64,000 nucleotides of DNA from an uncultured Eubacteriales bacterium (GTDB taxonomy: Bacteria; Bacillota; Clostridia; Oscillospirales; Acutalibacteraceae): the NCBI GenBank assembly GCA_934466515.1, contig CAKSLH010000004.1, forward strand, positions 62,001 through 126,000, read 5' to 3'. Below, in pieces: positions 50,349 through 58,643 of this stretch. The notes beneath the pieces were generated by a model. That model was given only the letters and a program-made list of their open reading frames with translations, had not been told where the DNA came from and searched no databases. Each line of letters begins with the position of its first letter. The stretch's first letter is position 1. The position numbers were made by a program, and so were the translations under genes.

Positions 50349-51058
50349 CGGTTGATGTAAAAAAGCTGAAATCGCTTTGTGAAAGCAAAAATATTTATCT
50401 TGACGAAAATGCGGAAAAAAGATTTGAAATCTATTATAACCTACTCGTTTCTTGGAATGAGAAAATGAATCTTACCGCCATAACCGACCCTGAGGGTGTT
50501 TTAATAAAGCATTTTTATGACAGCCTGCTGTTTTTTAAAGCGGCACAAGTGAAAAAAGGCGCGCAGATAATTGATGTCGGCACCGGCGCGGGTTTTCCCG
50601 GGCTTGTTCTTAAAATCGCAAGACCCGATATTAAGCTTACCCTGCTTGACGGGCTTAATAAAAGACTTACATTTTTAGAAGCGGTTTTAAAGGAAACAGG
50701 GCTTGATGCCGAGCTTGTGCATAAGCGTGCCGAGGAGGGCGGAAAGGATAAGAAATACCGTGAGCGGTATGATTTTGCTACGGCAAGAGCGGTAAAGGTT
50801 ATGCCGGTGCTTTGCGAATACTGCCTGCCCTTTGTTAAAACAGGCGGTAATTTCATAGCCTTAAAGGGTGCGACGGGCAAGGAGGAGCTTGAGGCTTCAA
50901 AAAACGCATTGAAGCTACTCGGAGGGAAAACAGAGGCTGTAATTGAAGAAAATCTGCCCGAGGGAGATAAAAGAATTCTTATAAATGTAAAAAAAATATC
51001 GCAAATATCGCCAAAATATCCCAGAGACAACGCAAAAATCTCAAAAAATCCTTTATAA
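50345..51058 (+). CDS. rsmG: 16S rRNA (guanine-527-N7) methyltransferase RsmG
   Basis: 237 residues. The SAM-binding motif DVGTGAGFPGLVLKI (about 79-93), the MNLTAI(T) start region with HFYDSL, and the ATARAV motif are typical of RsmG (GidB). The C-terminus is some 25 residues longer than usual and polar. Methylates G527 of 16S rRNA. Followed by a terminator. Confidence 0.97.
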   Translation: MTVDVKKLKSLCESKNIYLDENAEKRFEIYYNLLVSWNEKMNLTAITDPEGVLIKHFYDSLLFFKAAQVKKGAQIIDVGTGAGFPGLVLKIARPDIKLTLLDGLNKRLTFLEAVLKETGLDAELVHKRAEEGGKDKKYRERYDFATARAVKVMPVLCEYCLPFVKTGGNFIALKGATGKEELEASKNALKLLGGKTEAVIEENLPEGDKRILINVKKISQISPKYPRDNAKISKNPL

Positions 51059-51074
51059 AATAAAGAAAAATAAT

Positions 51075-51106
51075 AAAACGCGTCGAATTAGCCCGACGCG
51101 TTTTTC
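51075..51106 (+). terminator. Terminator after rsmG
   Basis: aaaacgcgtcg-aattagc-cgacgcgttttt, 17 nt after the stop. Confidence 0.88.
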
Positions 51107-51173
51107 TTTACTTTTTTAAAATTTTGAGTGATAATTAACTCGCGGCAGGAAAAACAGCAAAGGAGGACATGCC

Positions 51174-52019
51174 ATGCACACGATTGCAGAAAAAAAGCTG
51201 CTTATGCTTAAGCCATCGCAAATCACCGTTGACCCGAATCAGCCGAGAAAGAGCTTTGATGAAATTAAATTAAACGCTCTTTGCGACAGTATTTCGAAAA
51301 ACGGAATTATAGAACCGCTTTTGGTAAGAAAATCAGCTTTCGGTAAATTTGAGCTTATCGCAGGAGAGAGGAGACTCCGTGCGGCAATAAAGGCAGGCGT
51401 AAGGCGCGTGCCCTGCGTGCTTCACAGCGCGGACAGGCTCACCGCGGGAATTTATGCGGTCACCGAAAATCTGCAAAGGTGCGACCTGAACTTCTTTGAG
51501 GAAGCGGCGGCAATAGAGAGACTTATAGTGTTATCAGGTGAGTCTCAGGCGCAGATTGCCGAAAAATTAGGGCTTGCGCAGTCGTCGCTTTCAAACAAAT
51601 TAAGGCTTTTAAAGCTTGATAATTCGCTTAAAGCTAAAATAACCGAATATAATTTAAGCGAAAGACATGCAAGAGCACTGCTTTCCGTTCCTGCGGAGGA
51701 CAGAAGCACGCTTCTTGATATGATTATAAATGAGGGACTAAATGTCCGTCAGACCACTGAGAGAATAGCCGAAATTCTTGCTAAAAACGACTCAAATGAA
51801 ATAAACTTCGAGGTCAAAAGACCCGAGCCGATAAGAAAGACCGCCATAGGCGATGAAAAGCTTTTCAGAAACAGCTTAAATAAGCTTGTCGGCTTTCTTC
51901 AAAGCTCCGGAGTCGATGCAAAAACAAGGCGCACCGAAAACGATAAATATATCGAATATAAGGTGCGGATTCCAAAGCTTGAGAAAAAATCTCAGTATAC
52001 CCAGTTAAAAATCTGCTGA
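51174..52019 (+). CDS. noc: ParB/Noc family nucleoid protein
   Basis: 281 residues after a strong aaaggagga. ParB N-terminal CTPase domain with ITVDPNQPRKSFDE, GIIEPLLVR, GERRLRAA and the ENLQR box; a central helix-turn-helix (AQIAEKLGLAQSSLSNKLRLL); a helical C-terminus. Its place directly behind rsmG is that of noc in Bacillus, where Noc stops septation over the chromosome, but no parA/parB pair follows here, so it may be the organism's only ParB-like protein nearby. No parS or Noc-binding palindrome was noticed in the window. Confidence 0.85.
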   Translation: MHTIAEKKLLMLKPSQITVDPNQPRKSFDEIKLNALCDSISKNGIIEPLLVRKSAFGKFELIAGERRLRAAIKAGVRRVPCVLHSADRLTAGIYAVTENLQRCDLNFFEEAAAIERLIVLSGESQAQIAEKLGLAQSSLSNKLRLLKLDNSLKAKITEYNLSERHARALLSVPAEDRSTLLDMIINEGLNVRQTTERIAEILAKNDSNEINFEVKRPEPIRKTAIGDEKLFRNSLNKLVGFLQSSGVDAKTRRTENDKYIEYKVRIPKLEKKSQYTQLKIC

Positions 52020-52113
52020 AGTACCTTTTATCCCCTTGGGTGCCGCGGCGATTTTTATAAAAGGACTGCGAGGATAATCCCCTCGTGTCTGCCATATTCA
52101 TCCCCATACACAT

Positions 52114-52150
52114 GTTATACCTCCGGAGAAATCCGGAGGTATAACATTTT
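52114..52150 (+). terminator. Terminator after noc
   Basis: gttatacctccgga-gaaa-tccggaggtataac then TTTT. The 94 bp between the noc stop and this hairpin hold nothing recognised. Confidence 0.88.
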
Positions 52151-52431
52151 AGATATTAGACACCAGACGCTAGACTTTAGACCAATGTGTGCCTTACGGC
52201 ACTTGAATAAACCTAAACCCTATCGTCTTTGCCTGCGGCAAAGCCACTTTTTCCTCCGGAAGACGGGAACCCTTTTGTCCGCTAATGCGGACATTTCCCC
52301 TAACAGGGGAATTTCCTTTCGTCTAAAGGGGAAGCTTGGGTTTCTGCGAGACTAAAGAAACGGCTCCCTTCTTTTCGCGTAAGCGAAACAGAGGGGAGCT
52401 GTCAGCGTAAGCTGACTGAGGGGTATTTTTT
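52150..52431 (-). repeat. Hairpin-chain repeat, family 1, copy R2a (left flank of module 2)
   Basis: Minus-orientation copy. It starts at its outer side with heptamers (tagatattagacaccagacg, 52151-52181), then gtgccttacggcac, ataaacctaaaccctatcgtc, an inserted block with tccggaagacggga and gtccgctaatgcggac, the ccccttt hairpin, ggctcccttctttt-cgcgtaagcg-aaacagaggggagc, and gtcagcgtaagctgac. Confidence 0.88.
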
Positions 52432-52450
52432 TAAATATAGACTTCCGCTA

Positions 52451-52723
52451 TTATTTATTTTTAATTATATTATCAGGAAAGACAGACGCTTTAATTAAAT
52501 CGGATGGGTCGATACTCAGAGCGTCCGAAATATTGAAAAGGACCTCAACCGAAAAGCTCTTTGCACAATTCGGCGCTTCTATCATGCTTAATAAGGTTCT
52601 GCTGATATTTGCTTTCTCTGCGAGTTTTTCCTGAGATAAGCCGCGGACTCTGCGAAGAGTAGCTATGGCTATTCCAAGCTGAATAAGTCTGTCACGGTTT
52701 TTAAATTCTGTTTCCTTACTCAT
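52451..52723 (-). CDS. XRE-family regulator, module 2
   Basis: 90 residues from ATG 52723 (agaggtgg upstream; an in-frame GTG lies 9 nt earlier on that site). A canonical helix-turn-helix (about 15-70) with the core LSQEKLAEKANISRTLLSMIE, followed by ALSIDPSDLI, as in the SinR/PlcR-like XRE proteins. Divergent from the module 2 SLOG gene, 124 bp between starts. Probably represses it. Confidence 0.88.
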   Translation of the reverse strand: MSKETEFKNRDRLIQLGIAIATLRRVRGLSQEKLAEKANISRTLLSMIEAPNCAKSFSVEVLFNISDALSIDPSDLIKASVFPDNIIKNK

Positions 52724-52787
52724 AAAACCCACCTCTTAAATATTTTAAGCGGATATTCAAAATTATTCAGTATTTAAAAGATAGCAC

Positions 52788-52816
52788 TTGATTATTTTTG
52801 TTAGCAATTGTATAAT
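52788..52816 (+). promoter_or_regulatory. Module 2 promoter with repeated TAGCAnTTG sites
   Basis: TTGATT (52788-52793), 17 bp, TATAAT (52811-52816). TAGCACTTG at 52782 and TAGCAATTG at 52802 are direct repeats about 20 bp apart that cover the -35 and the spacer; agcaagtga (52835) is a near inverted third copy. These are candidate operators of the XRE protein. Confidence 0.6.
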
Positions 52817-52847
52817 GGGATTAAAATAAGTTTAAGCAAGTGATATT

Positions 52848-53288
52848 ATGAATGATTATACTGTAGGCTTTTTAGGCTCAGAAAAAGAAACAGATTTTGA
52901 GAAAATTAAAAATCAGCTTGAAACAATTATAATTGACCTTTTTGAAAAACAAAATAAAATAGTATTTTTAGTTGGCTGTAATAATGAATTTGATATTTTT
53001 GCAGCAAAAACAATAAACAAATTAAGGAAAAAATGTAATTACACAAATTCAATATTAAAGTTATTAGTCCCTTTTAGAGGTTTAAACAAAGATATTTGTA
53101 TTAAAAAAATTTACGATGAAATAGAAATAAATGAAATTTTAAGCTGTCAATTTTATGAATCCGCGCTTTGGTTAGCAGAAAAAAGAATAATAAACTGCAG
53201 TGATTTTTTGATATTTTATAAAAGTGAAAATACAATTTTAAGGTATGCAAGGGCGTCCGGAAAAAATATTTTACTTCTTAATTCTTAA
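52848..53288 (+). CDS. SLOG-fold protein, divergent subfamily, module 2
   Basis: 146 residues. The SLOG layout is recognisable: a first strand with VGFLGSE where relatives have GFFGHR, a long helix, a second strand FLVGCNNEFDIFAAKTI matching the FLVG-R-G-FD-A motif of a Clostridia family I recall, ILKLLVPF in place of a LVLPYP-type strand, then SALWLAEKRIINCSDFLIFY and a final strand NILLL. The GHR residues are replaced by GSE. DNA is markedly AT-rich compared with noc and sleB, suggesting recent acquisition. Divergent from an XRE gene and enclosed by direct repeats. Confidence 0.75.
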   Translation: MNDYTVGFLGSEKETDFEKIKNQLETIIIDLFEKQNKIVFLVGCNNEFDIFAAKTINKLRKKCNYTNSILKLLVPFRGLNKDICIKKIYDEIEINEILSCQFYESALWLAEKRIINCSDFLIFYKSENTILRYARASGKNILLLNS

Positions 53289-53289
53289 C

Positions 53290-53570
53290 AATGTGTGCCT
53301 TACGGCACAAAATATAACCAAACCCTATCGTCAAGGGCTACGCCTTGACACTTTTTCCTCCGGAAAACGGGAACCCTTTTGTCCGCTGTCGCGGACATTT
53401 CCCCTAACAGGGGAATTTCCTTTCGTCTAAAGTGGAGGCTTGGGTTTCTGCAAGACTAAAGAAAAGGCTCCCTTCTTATGCGTCAGCATATAGAGGGGAG
53501 CTGTCGCGCTTTATGCGCGACTGAGGGGTATTCTTCTAGATATTAGACCATTGTATGCCTATCGGCACGG
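53290..53570 (-). repeat. Hairpin-chain repeat, family 1, copy R2b (right flank of module 2)
   Basis: Same orientation as R2a and about 90 percent alike by eye, but with swapped hairpin stems: atgcgtcagcat instead of ttcgcgtaagcgaa, cgcgctttatgcgcg instead of tcagcgtaagctga. It begins directly after the SLOG stop codon and ends on its outer side with heptamers (ctagatattagacc) and a partial second gcctatcggca hairpin. Confidence 0.88.
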
Positions 53571-53579
53571 AAAAAACTT

Positions 53580-54233
53580 TTAACTGCAAAATCTATGCTG
53601 ACCGATAGTCGTTATTACAGGTCTGCTTAAAATCCATTTTGATGTAGAGGTTTTGGGATTGTAATAATAAATCGCTCCGCCCGACGGGTCAAGGCCGTTT
53701 ATAGCGTCATTTGCGGCAAGATAGGCGCTGTCTGAAACCGCCTCATAAAACTGCCCGTCCGAAAGGCATGTAAAAGCACCCTTCTGATAAACCACACCCG
53801 ATAGGGTGTCGGGAAAAGAGGGGTGTTCTATTCGGTTTAATATTACCGCGCCGACAGCAACCTGCCCTAAATAGCTTTCTCCTCTTGCCTCTGCTGAAAT
53901 AACCCTTGCTAAAAGTGCCTTATCCGAAGAGGAATAGCCGTTATTTGAAGAATTGCTTATGCCTAAGGCCTTTAATGTATTTTTGCCGGCAATTCCGTCG
54001 GCCGAAAGCCCGCAGTCTCTTTGAAACTGCATTACCGCATTTTTTGTGCCTGTTCCGAAAATTCCGTCAATATTGCCCGAATAATAGCCCTTTTCTTTCA
54101 GAACTGACTGAATATTTTTAACCTCGTCTCCTGTAGAACCCATTTTCGAAAGCGCGGCGGCGGAAATTCCGAGAGCGAGAACCATCGCTAAAAGAATACA
54201 CATAAAAACATAAAATCTTTTCATTTTTTTCAC
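53580..54233 (-). CDS. sleB: Spore cortex-lytic enzyme SleB
   Basis: 217 residues. Signal peptide about 1-28; peptidoglycan-binding domain 1 (about 32-90, GSTGDEVKNIQSVLKEKGYY); hydrolase_2 lytic transglycosylase domain (about 103-217) with the catalytic Glu in VISAEARGES (about 115) and GQVAVGAVILNRIEHPSFP. Degrades cortex muramic-delta-lactam peptidoglycan during germination. No ypeB follows; it sits alone next to the repeat. Confidence 0.92.
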   Translation of the reverse strand: MKKMKRFYVFMCILLAMVLALGISAAALSKMGSTGDEVKNIQSVLKEKGYYSGNIDGIFGTGTKNAVMQFQRDCGLSADGIAGKNTLKALGISNSSNNGYSSSDKALLARVISAEARGESYLGQVAVGAVILNRIEHPSFPDTLSGVVYQKGAFTCLSDGQFYEAVSDSAYLAANDAINGLDPSGGAIYYYNPKTSTSKWILSRPVITTIGQHRFCS

Positions 54234-54309
54234 TTCCCTTTTTATTTTTGCGCAATTCTTATTGTTTATAACATTAAATTACATAAAATTTTATTTTTTT
54301 CTCTTTCGC

Positions 54310-54343
54310 TTAGACAAATTATTTAACTGCCTGCTCTTATAAT
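54310..54343 (+). promoter_or_regulatory. spoIIE promoter with 21-bp spacing and 0A-like box
   Basis: TAGACA (54311-54316) and TATAAT (54338-54343) are separated by 21 bp, the unusual spacing known for Spo0A-activated sigma-A promoters such as Bacillus spoIIE and spoIIG. TTAGACA (54310-54316) differs by one base from the 0A box TTCGACA. Confidence 0.7.
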
Positions 54344-54380
54344 AAAAATGCTAATAATTATAAGCTGGGAGGCAAAGGTT

Positions 54381-56684
54381 TTGAAAGAGATTGTAAAAAA
54401 GGAAGGAAAGCTGACCGCCTTGCGGTCGCAGGAAATTTTAAGGGCGGTATATCATATCTGCTTCGCCGCGGCAGGCTTTATCGCTTCTAGAGGAGTTGTG
54501 GCAAAAAGAATTCTGCCGTTCGGGCTGGCTATAGTTGCGGGCAGTCCGTGGCAGTATGCTCCGTCGGCGGCGATAGGAGCGTTTTTCGGATACTTTTTCC
54601 CCGCAACGGGGACAAGCGGTTTCAGATACATATCGGCAATTTTGGGAATAATCGCGGTAAAGCTTATGCTGTCATCAAAAAGCAGGATATCAAAAAATCC
54701 CGTTTTTGCCGCCGCCTGCGGCTTTGCGGCTAATCTTACGACCGGAATAGTAGCCGCGGTCAACACAAATTATAAAATGATAGATTTAATTGCCGAAACG
54801 CTTTTATGCGGTGCGGGCGGATATGTTGCGATGAAAACCTGTATCGCCCTAAAGCACCGAAAAAGCGGTCTTACCTCGGACGAGCTGTGCTGTCTGCTGA
54901 TAACCTTTGCAACCCTGCTTTTAGGGCTTAACAGATTTGAAATTTACGGCGTTTGTGTTGGCAAAACCGCAGGCATAGTTATGATTTTAACCGCGGCAAG
55001 ATACGGCGGAGTCCTTGCGGGAACAGCGGCGGGAATTTCAGCGGCATTTACCGTTTTGCTTTCTTCCTCATCGGGGGAGGCGGCTTTTTATCTCGGCGGT
55101 ATGGCGGCAGGAATTTTTTCGGGGCTCGGCAAATATGCGGAAGCCGCGGCGCTTACCGTTTGCTTTATAGTAAACGCGGCATACGGCAATGCGGGCGCTT
55201 TTGCACCTGCTCTTGTTGAATTTATAATAGGAGTGGGAATATTTTTAATTCTTCCGAGATCCTCTGGAGTTTTCTTCGGAAAGCTGTTTTCGGGAATTCC
55301 GCAGATTTCCGTTCCGTCCTGCGCTAAAAAGACCGCGGTTATAAGACTTGAAAAGGCTTCGGATGCGCTTAAAAAGGTGTCTTCCACCGTCGAGCAGGTG
55401 TCAAAGGAATTGGGCAAAATAAACGCACCCGATTTTTCTGAGGTTATAAGAGACATAGAAGCCTGCGCCTGCTCGGGTTGTAAGCTCAGGCGTCACTGCT
55501 GGGAGTCCAAAAAGGACGCGACAATGGAAGCGGTGCTTGCGGTAACCAAACATATAAAGGAATGTAAGAACACCGATGTTTTCGAGGACATTCCCGACGA
55601 ATTCAAGGCAAGATGCTTAAAAACGCATAATACCGCCGCGGTTATAGCTGAAAAGTACTCGGAATTTGCCTCGAAAATTGCGGCGGAAAACAGGCTTGAA
55701 GAGGTAAGAAGCGTTGTTTCCGACCAATTTGACGGCATTTCCTGCATGCTTGAGGATCTTTCAAACGAAATAAATTCAGAAGAAAAATTTGATAATGCCG
55801 CGGCTCAGTGCGCCGTAAGCGCGCTTAAAAATATTAACATAAGGGTTGACAAGGCCGCCGCAAGAATAGATAAGTACGGCAGAATGACGCTTGAAATGCG
55901 GATAGTAAACAAGGACGATACCGTTTTAAATAAATTACAGATTATGAAAACCCTGTCGGTCGTCTGCGAAAGGGATTTTGATATACCGGATATCACCGAG
56001 GAGGAAAGCGGAACCTATCTTACGGTAACCGAGCATGCCGTTTATAAGATTGACCTCGGAATTTCGCAGATAGTAGCAAACGGTGCGGCACTTAGCGGAG
56101 ACGCCTACAGCTGTTTTAACGATTCCGACGGAAGATTTATCGCTGTTTTAAGTGACGGAATGGGAACAGGCGGCAGAGCGGCGGTTGACGGGGCTATGGC
56201 ATCGGGACTTATGTCAAAGCTTATTAAAGCCGGCTTCGGTTATGACTGCTCGCTTAAAATTCTCAATTCCTCAATGCTTTTTAAATCGTCCGACGAATCT
56301 CTTGCTACCGTGGATGTGGCGAGCATTGATCTGTTTACGGGCGAGGTGAGCATTTATAAGGCAGGCGCCGCGCCGACCGTTGTAAGAAGAGCGGGACGGT
56401 GCGGAAGAGCCGAAAGCTCATCTTTGCCGATAGGAATATTAAATGATGTGGAATTCGATAAGGCTAAAATAAGGCTTAAGGGCGGAGATATTCTGCTTAT
56501 GATGTCCGACGGGGCGGCATTCGACGGAACCGACTGGATAAGAGCAGAGCTTGAAAGCTTTAAGGACGGCAAGGCGAGCGAGCTTGCCGAAAGGATTGCC
56601 GAAAGCGCGAGGCGCCGCAGAATTGACGGCCATGAGGACGATATAACCGTTATTGCGGCAGTTCTTGAAAAGGTCTTAGTGTAA
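54381..56684 (+). CDS. spoIIE: Stage II sporulation protein E, SpoIIE
   Basis: 767 residues from a TTG at 54381, chosen because gggaggcaaa precedes it. An in-frame ATG at 54348 lies 5 nt after the -10 and probably outside the mRNA. About ten membrane segments fill the first 310 residues. A central oligomerisation region (about 310-540) has several Cys (CACSGCKLRRHCW), and a PP2C-type phosphatase domain (about 555-767) has LSDGMGTGGRAA and LLMMSDGA with the metal-binding Asp residues. Dephosphorylates SpoIIAA to activate sigma-F in the forespore. Confidence 0.95.
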   Translation: MKEIVKKEGKLTALRSQEILRAVYHICFAAAGFIASRGVVAKRILPFGLAIVAGSPWQYAPSAAIGAFFGYFFPATGTSGFRYISAILGIIAVKLMLSSKSRISKNPVFAAACGFAANLTTGIVAAVNTNYKMIDLIAETLLCGAGGYVAMKTCIALKHRKSGLTSDELCCLLITFATLLLGLNRFEIYGVCVGKTAGIVMILTAARYGGVLAGTAAGISAAFTVLLSSSSGEAAFYLGGMAAGIFSGLGKYAEAAALTVCFIVNAAYGNAGAFAPALVEFIIGVGIFLILPRSSGVFFGKLFSGIPQISVPSCAKKTAVIRLEKASDALKKVSSTVEQVSKELGKINAPDFSEVIRDIEACACSGCKLRRHCWESKKDATMEAVLAVTKHIKECKNTDVFEDIPDEFKARCLKTHNTAAVIAEKYSEFASKIAAENRLEEVRSVVSDQFDGISCMLEDLSNEINSEEKFDNAAAQCAVSALKNINIRVDKAAARIDKYGRMTLEMRIVNKDDTVLNKLQIMKTLSVVCERDFDIPDITEEESGTYLTVTEHAVYKIDLGISQIVANGAALSGDAYSCFNDSDGRFIAVLSDGMGTGGRAAVDGAMASGLMSKLIKAGFGYDCSLKILNSSMLFKSSDESLATVDVASIDLFTGEVSIYKAGAAPTVVRRAGRCGRAESSSLPIGILNDVEFDKAKIRLKGGDILLMMSDGAAFDGTDWIRAELESFKDGKASELAERIAESARRRRIDGHEDDITVIAAVLEKVLV

Positions 56685-56689
56685 AAGCC

Positions 56690-57667
56690 TTAGGATTTAA
56701 TTTCACAGCCCTTATAATAATGACTCAGTATTTCCCTGTAGCCGCTGCCCTGAGCTGCCATATATGAGGCGCCCGTCTGGCTCATTCCGACATTATGGCC
56801 GTAGCCGTAGACATTGAAGGTGTATGAACCGTTTTCAAAGGATATATCAAAGCAAGCCGAACGCAGACCTAAAAGCTTTTGGATTTCGCTCCCCGTAAGC
56901 TTTTTATCCGCCGCTTTTAAGCTTTTTACTCTTCCCGTGCTTAGCTTTTCTATATCTGAAAAGCAGTTTTTCGACCCGTCTATTGTACCTGCCTTTCCTT
57001 TAAGCTTTTCTTTAAGCTCCGAGGCGGTAAAGGTTACAGATGTATGATAACCCGAGGCGAGCTTATCAAAAGAGCTGTCGGCGGATTCAAGATAGGAAAG
57101 ATTTCCGCCGAAAACATCCTTGCAGTTATCGGTCTGACCGCTCGAAATCGCAAAATAGGGAGTAAACGCGGTTTTATTGTCAAAGCTTAAATATTCGCCC
57201 TTTACGGCGTTTATTACACCGCTTAAAAGCTTTTCGTTTTCCGCACCGCTTTCTCCCCATTTTTTAATAAGCTCGGATTTATCCGTATAGGCTTGGTCTA
57301 CGGTAAAATCGTCCGTAATATCATATTTTGCGCCGCTTTTTGCCGCCGCTTCCTGCTTTCTCTTTGCAAAGGTATAAGCGGCAACGGTCTGAGCCTTTAA
57401 AGCCTCTTCGCCAAAGGAAAGCGGCATTTCGCTTCCGACAGCGCCGAAAAGATAATCGCTTACGGATATCTTTTCGGTTTTATTTTGCTTTTTTAAGAAA
57501 ACCGTGAAGTATTCCTCTTCGGAATTTTCTTTTTTCACCTTTACTTTTGCTCCTGCGGCGGTAGCTTTAACAGGTTCGGTCGAGGTAAGACAGTTAAGGG
57601 GAATTAACACGGTGCAAAACAGCAGTATTATTCCCAAAATCACACCGGCTTTTAAACTTCTTCGCAT
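56690..57667 (-). CDS. spoIID: Stage II sporulation protein D, SpoIID
   Basis: 325 residues. One N-terminal membrane segment (about 6-28). The SpoIID domain follows, with VSDYLFGAVGSEMPLSFGEEALKAQTVAAYT (catalytic Glu within the SEMP motif), FAISSGQTDNC and the C-terminal YGYGHNVGMSQTGASYMA. A lytic transglycosylase that drives engulfment together with SpoIIM/P. Converges on spoIIE with 5 bp between stop codons. A sigma-E-like promoter precedes it. Confidence 0.95.
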   Translation of the reverse strand: MRRSLKAGVILGIILLFCTVLIPLNCLTSTEPVKATAAGAKVKVKKENSEEEYFTVFLKKQNKTEKISVSDYLFGAVGSEMPLSFGEEALKAQTVAAYTFAKRKQEAAAKSGAKYDITDDFTVDQAYTDKSELIKKWGESGAENEKLLSGVINAVKGEYLSFDNKTAFTPYFAISSGQTDNCKDVFGGNLSYLESADSSFDKLASGYHTSVTFTASELKEKLKGKAGTIDGSKNCFSDIEKLSTGRVKSLKAADKKLTGSEIQKLLGLRSACFDISFENGSYTFNVYGYGHNVGMSQTGASYMAAQGSGYREILSHYYKGCEIKS

Positions 57668-57711
57668 CTTCGCCCCTCCAAGTATTGACTTTTAAACTGA
57701 TTTTATATAAA

Positions 57712-57740
57712 ATAATATGTATAATTTATTTATAATATCC
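57712..57740 (-). promoter_or_regulatory. Sigma-E-type promoter of spoIID
   Basis: On the minus strand: GGATATT (complement of 57734-57740), 14-bp spacer, CATATTAT (complement of 57712-57719). Against the Bacillus consensus KMATATT-N14/15-CATACAHT this matches 6 of 7 and 6 of 8 positions with correct spacing. Confidence 0.65.
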
Positions 57741-57771
57741 GCAAAACTTCTTTAAGAAAAAGGTTTGTATC

Positions 57772-58572
57772 ATGAAATTTTCTTATATAAATTTTTATTT
57801 TTTGGTCTCGCTTGTTGTAAGCGTGGCAATAAGGGCTTTCCAGCTTGTTTTCACGATTGATGCGACAACGGGCTTTGTTAAAGAGCAGTATTCCTCGGTT
57901 TCCTTTGCGATAACGGGCGTTGTCATCGCCGCGGCGGCTATAGCGATTTTATTTTCGCTTTTTTATTCGGGCTCAGCCGATATAAAGATTAAGGACGGAG
58001 CGTTTACCGGCATTGCCGCGATTATTCTTTCCCTCGGAATCTGCACCGAAATGGTAGGAAGAATTGCCGAGGAAAACGCAAAAGGAAATCTCGGGCTTTC
58101 TGTTATTGATATTTTTTCACTTGCCGCGGCGGTTTTCTTTGCGGTATACGGGCTTTCGGTATTTTTTAAATTCCCGATTCACGGAATTTATTATGCAATT
58201 CCGATTGTTTATTTCACCGTAAAGCTTGTCTATATGTTTATAGATGTCGCTTATCTCGCTCTTATTACCGATAATGTTTTTCTTATCGCCGGTGCCTGCT
58301 TCACTCTGATGTTTATGCTTGAATTCGGCAAGAAAAAGAACGGGTACGATAAAAATAAAATAAATAAAAAGCTCCTCGCCTCGGCTCTCGGCACGGTATT
58401 TTTCAATACCGTGACTGTTCTTCCTCAGCTGATAGGCGGTCTTTTCAAGGCTGATATATCCTTTAAAGAGGGAGCGTCGGACGCGGTGCTGATGCTCAGC
58501 GTCGCATTGTTTGCGGGAGTTTATATGGTTTCTTGCTTTAAAAAGTCTTCGGTAATTGACAAAACGGCATAA
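57772..58572 (+). CDS. Integral membrane protein, unknown function
   Basis: 266 residues from ATG 57772. About seven hydrophobic segments (near 5-25, 42-62, 75-95, 105-130, 135-160, 165-185, 235-255) with a Lys/Asn-rich cytoplasmic loop at about 190-205. No family motif recognised. Divergent from spoIID, upstream of murA on the same strand (71-bp gap). No signal peptide. Confidence 0.75.
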   Translation: MKFSYINFYFLVSLVVSVAIRAFQLVFTIDATTGFVKEQYSSVSFAITGVVIAAAAIAILFSLFYSGSADIKIKDGAFTGIAAIILSLGICTEMVGRIAEENAKGNLGLSVIDIFSLAAAVFFAVYGLSVFFKFPIHGIYYAIPIVYFTVKLVYMFIDVAYLALITDNVFLIAGACFTLMFMLEFGKKKNGYDKNKINKKLLASALGTVFFNTVTVLPQLIGGLFKADISFKEGASDAVLMLSVALFAGVYMVSCFKKSSVIDKTA

Positions 58573-58643
58573 ATTGTATATAATAAATTGGTTGACCGAA
58601 GTAAATAATTACTGTATACTTAGTGAACTGGAGTTGCCGGAGT

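Noticed and set aside
50515..51030. 171-residue frame antisense to rsmG
   Set aside because: rsmG has all its family motifs; the antisense frame is Ser/Pro-rich and without homology that I recognise.
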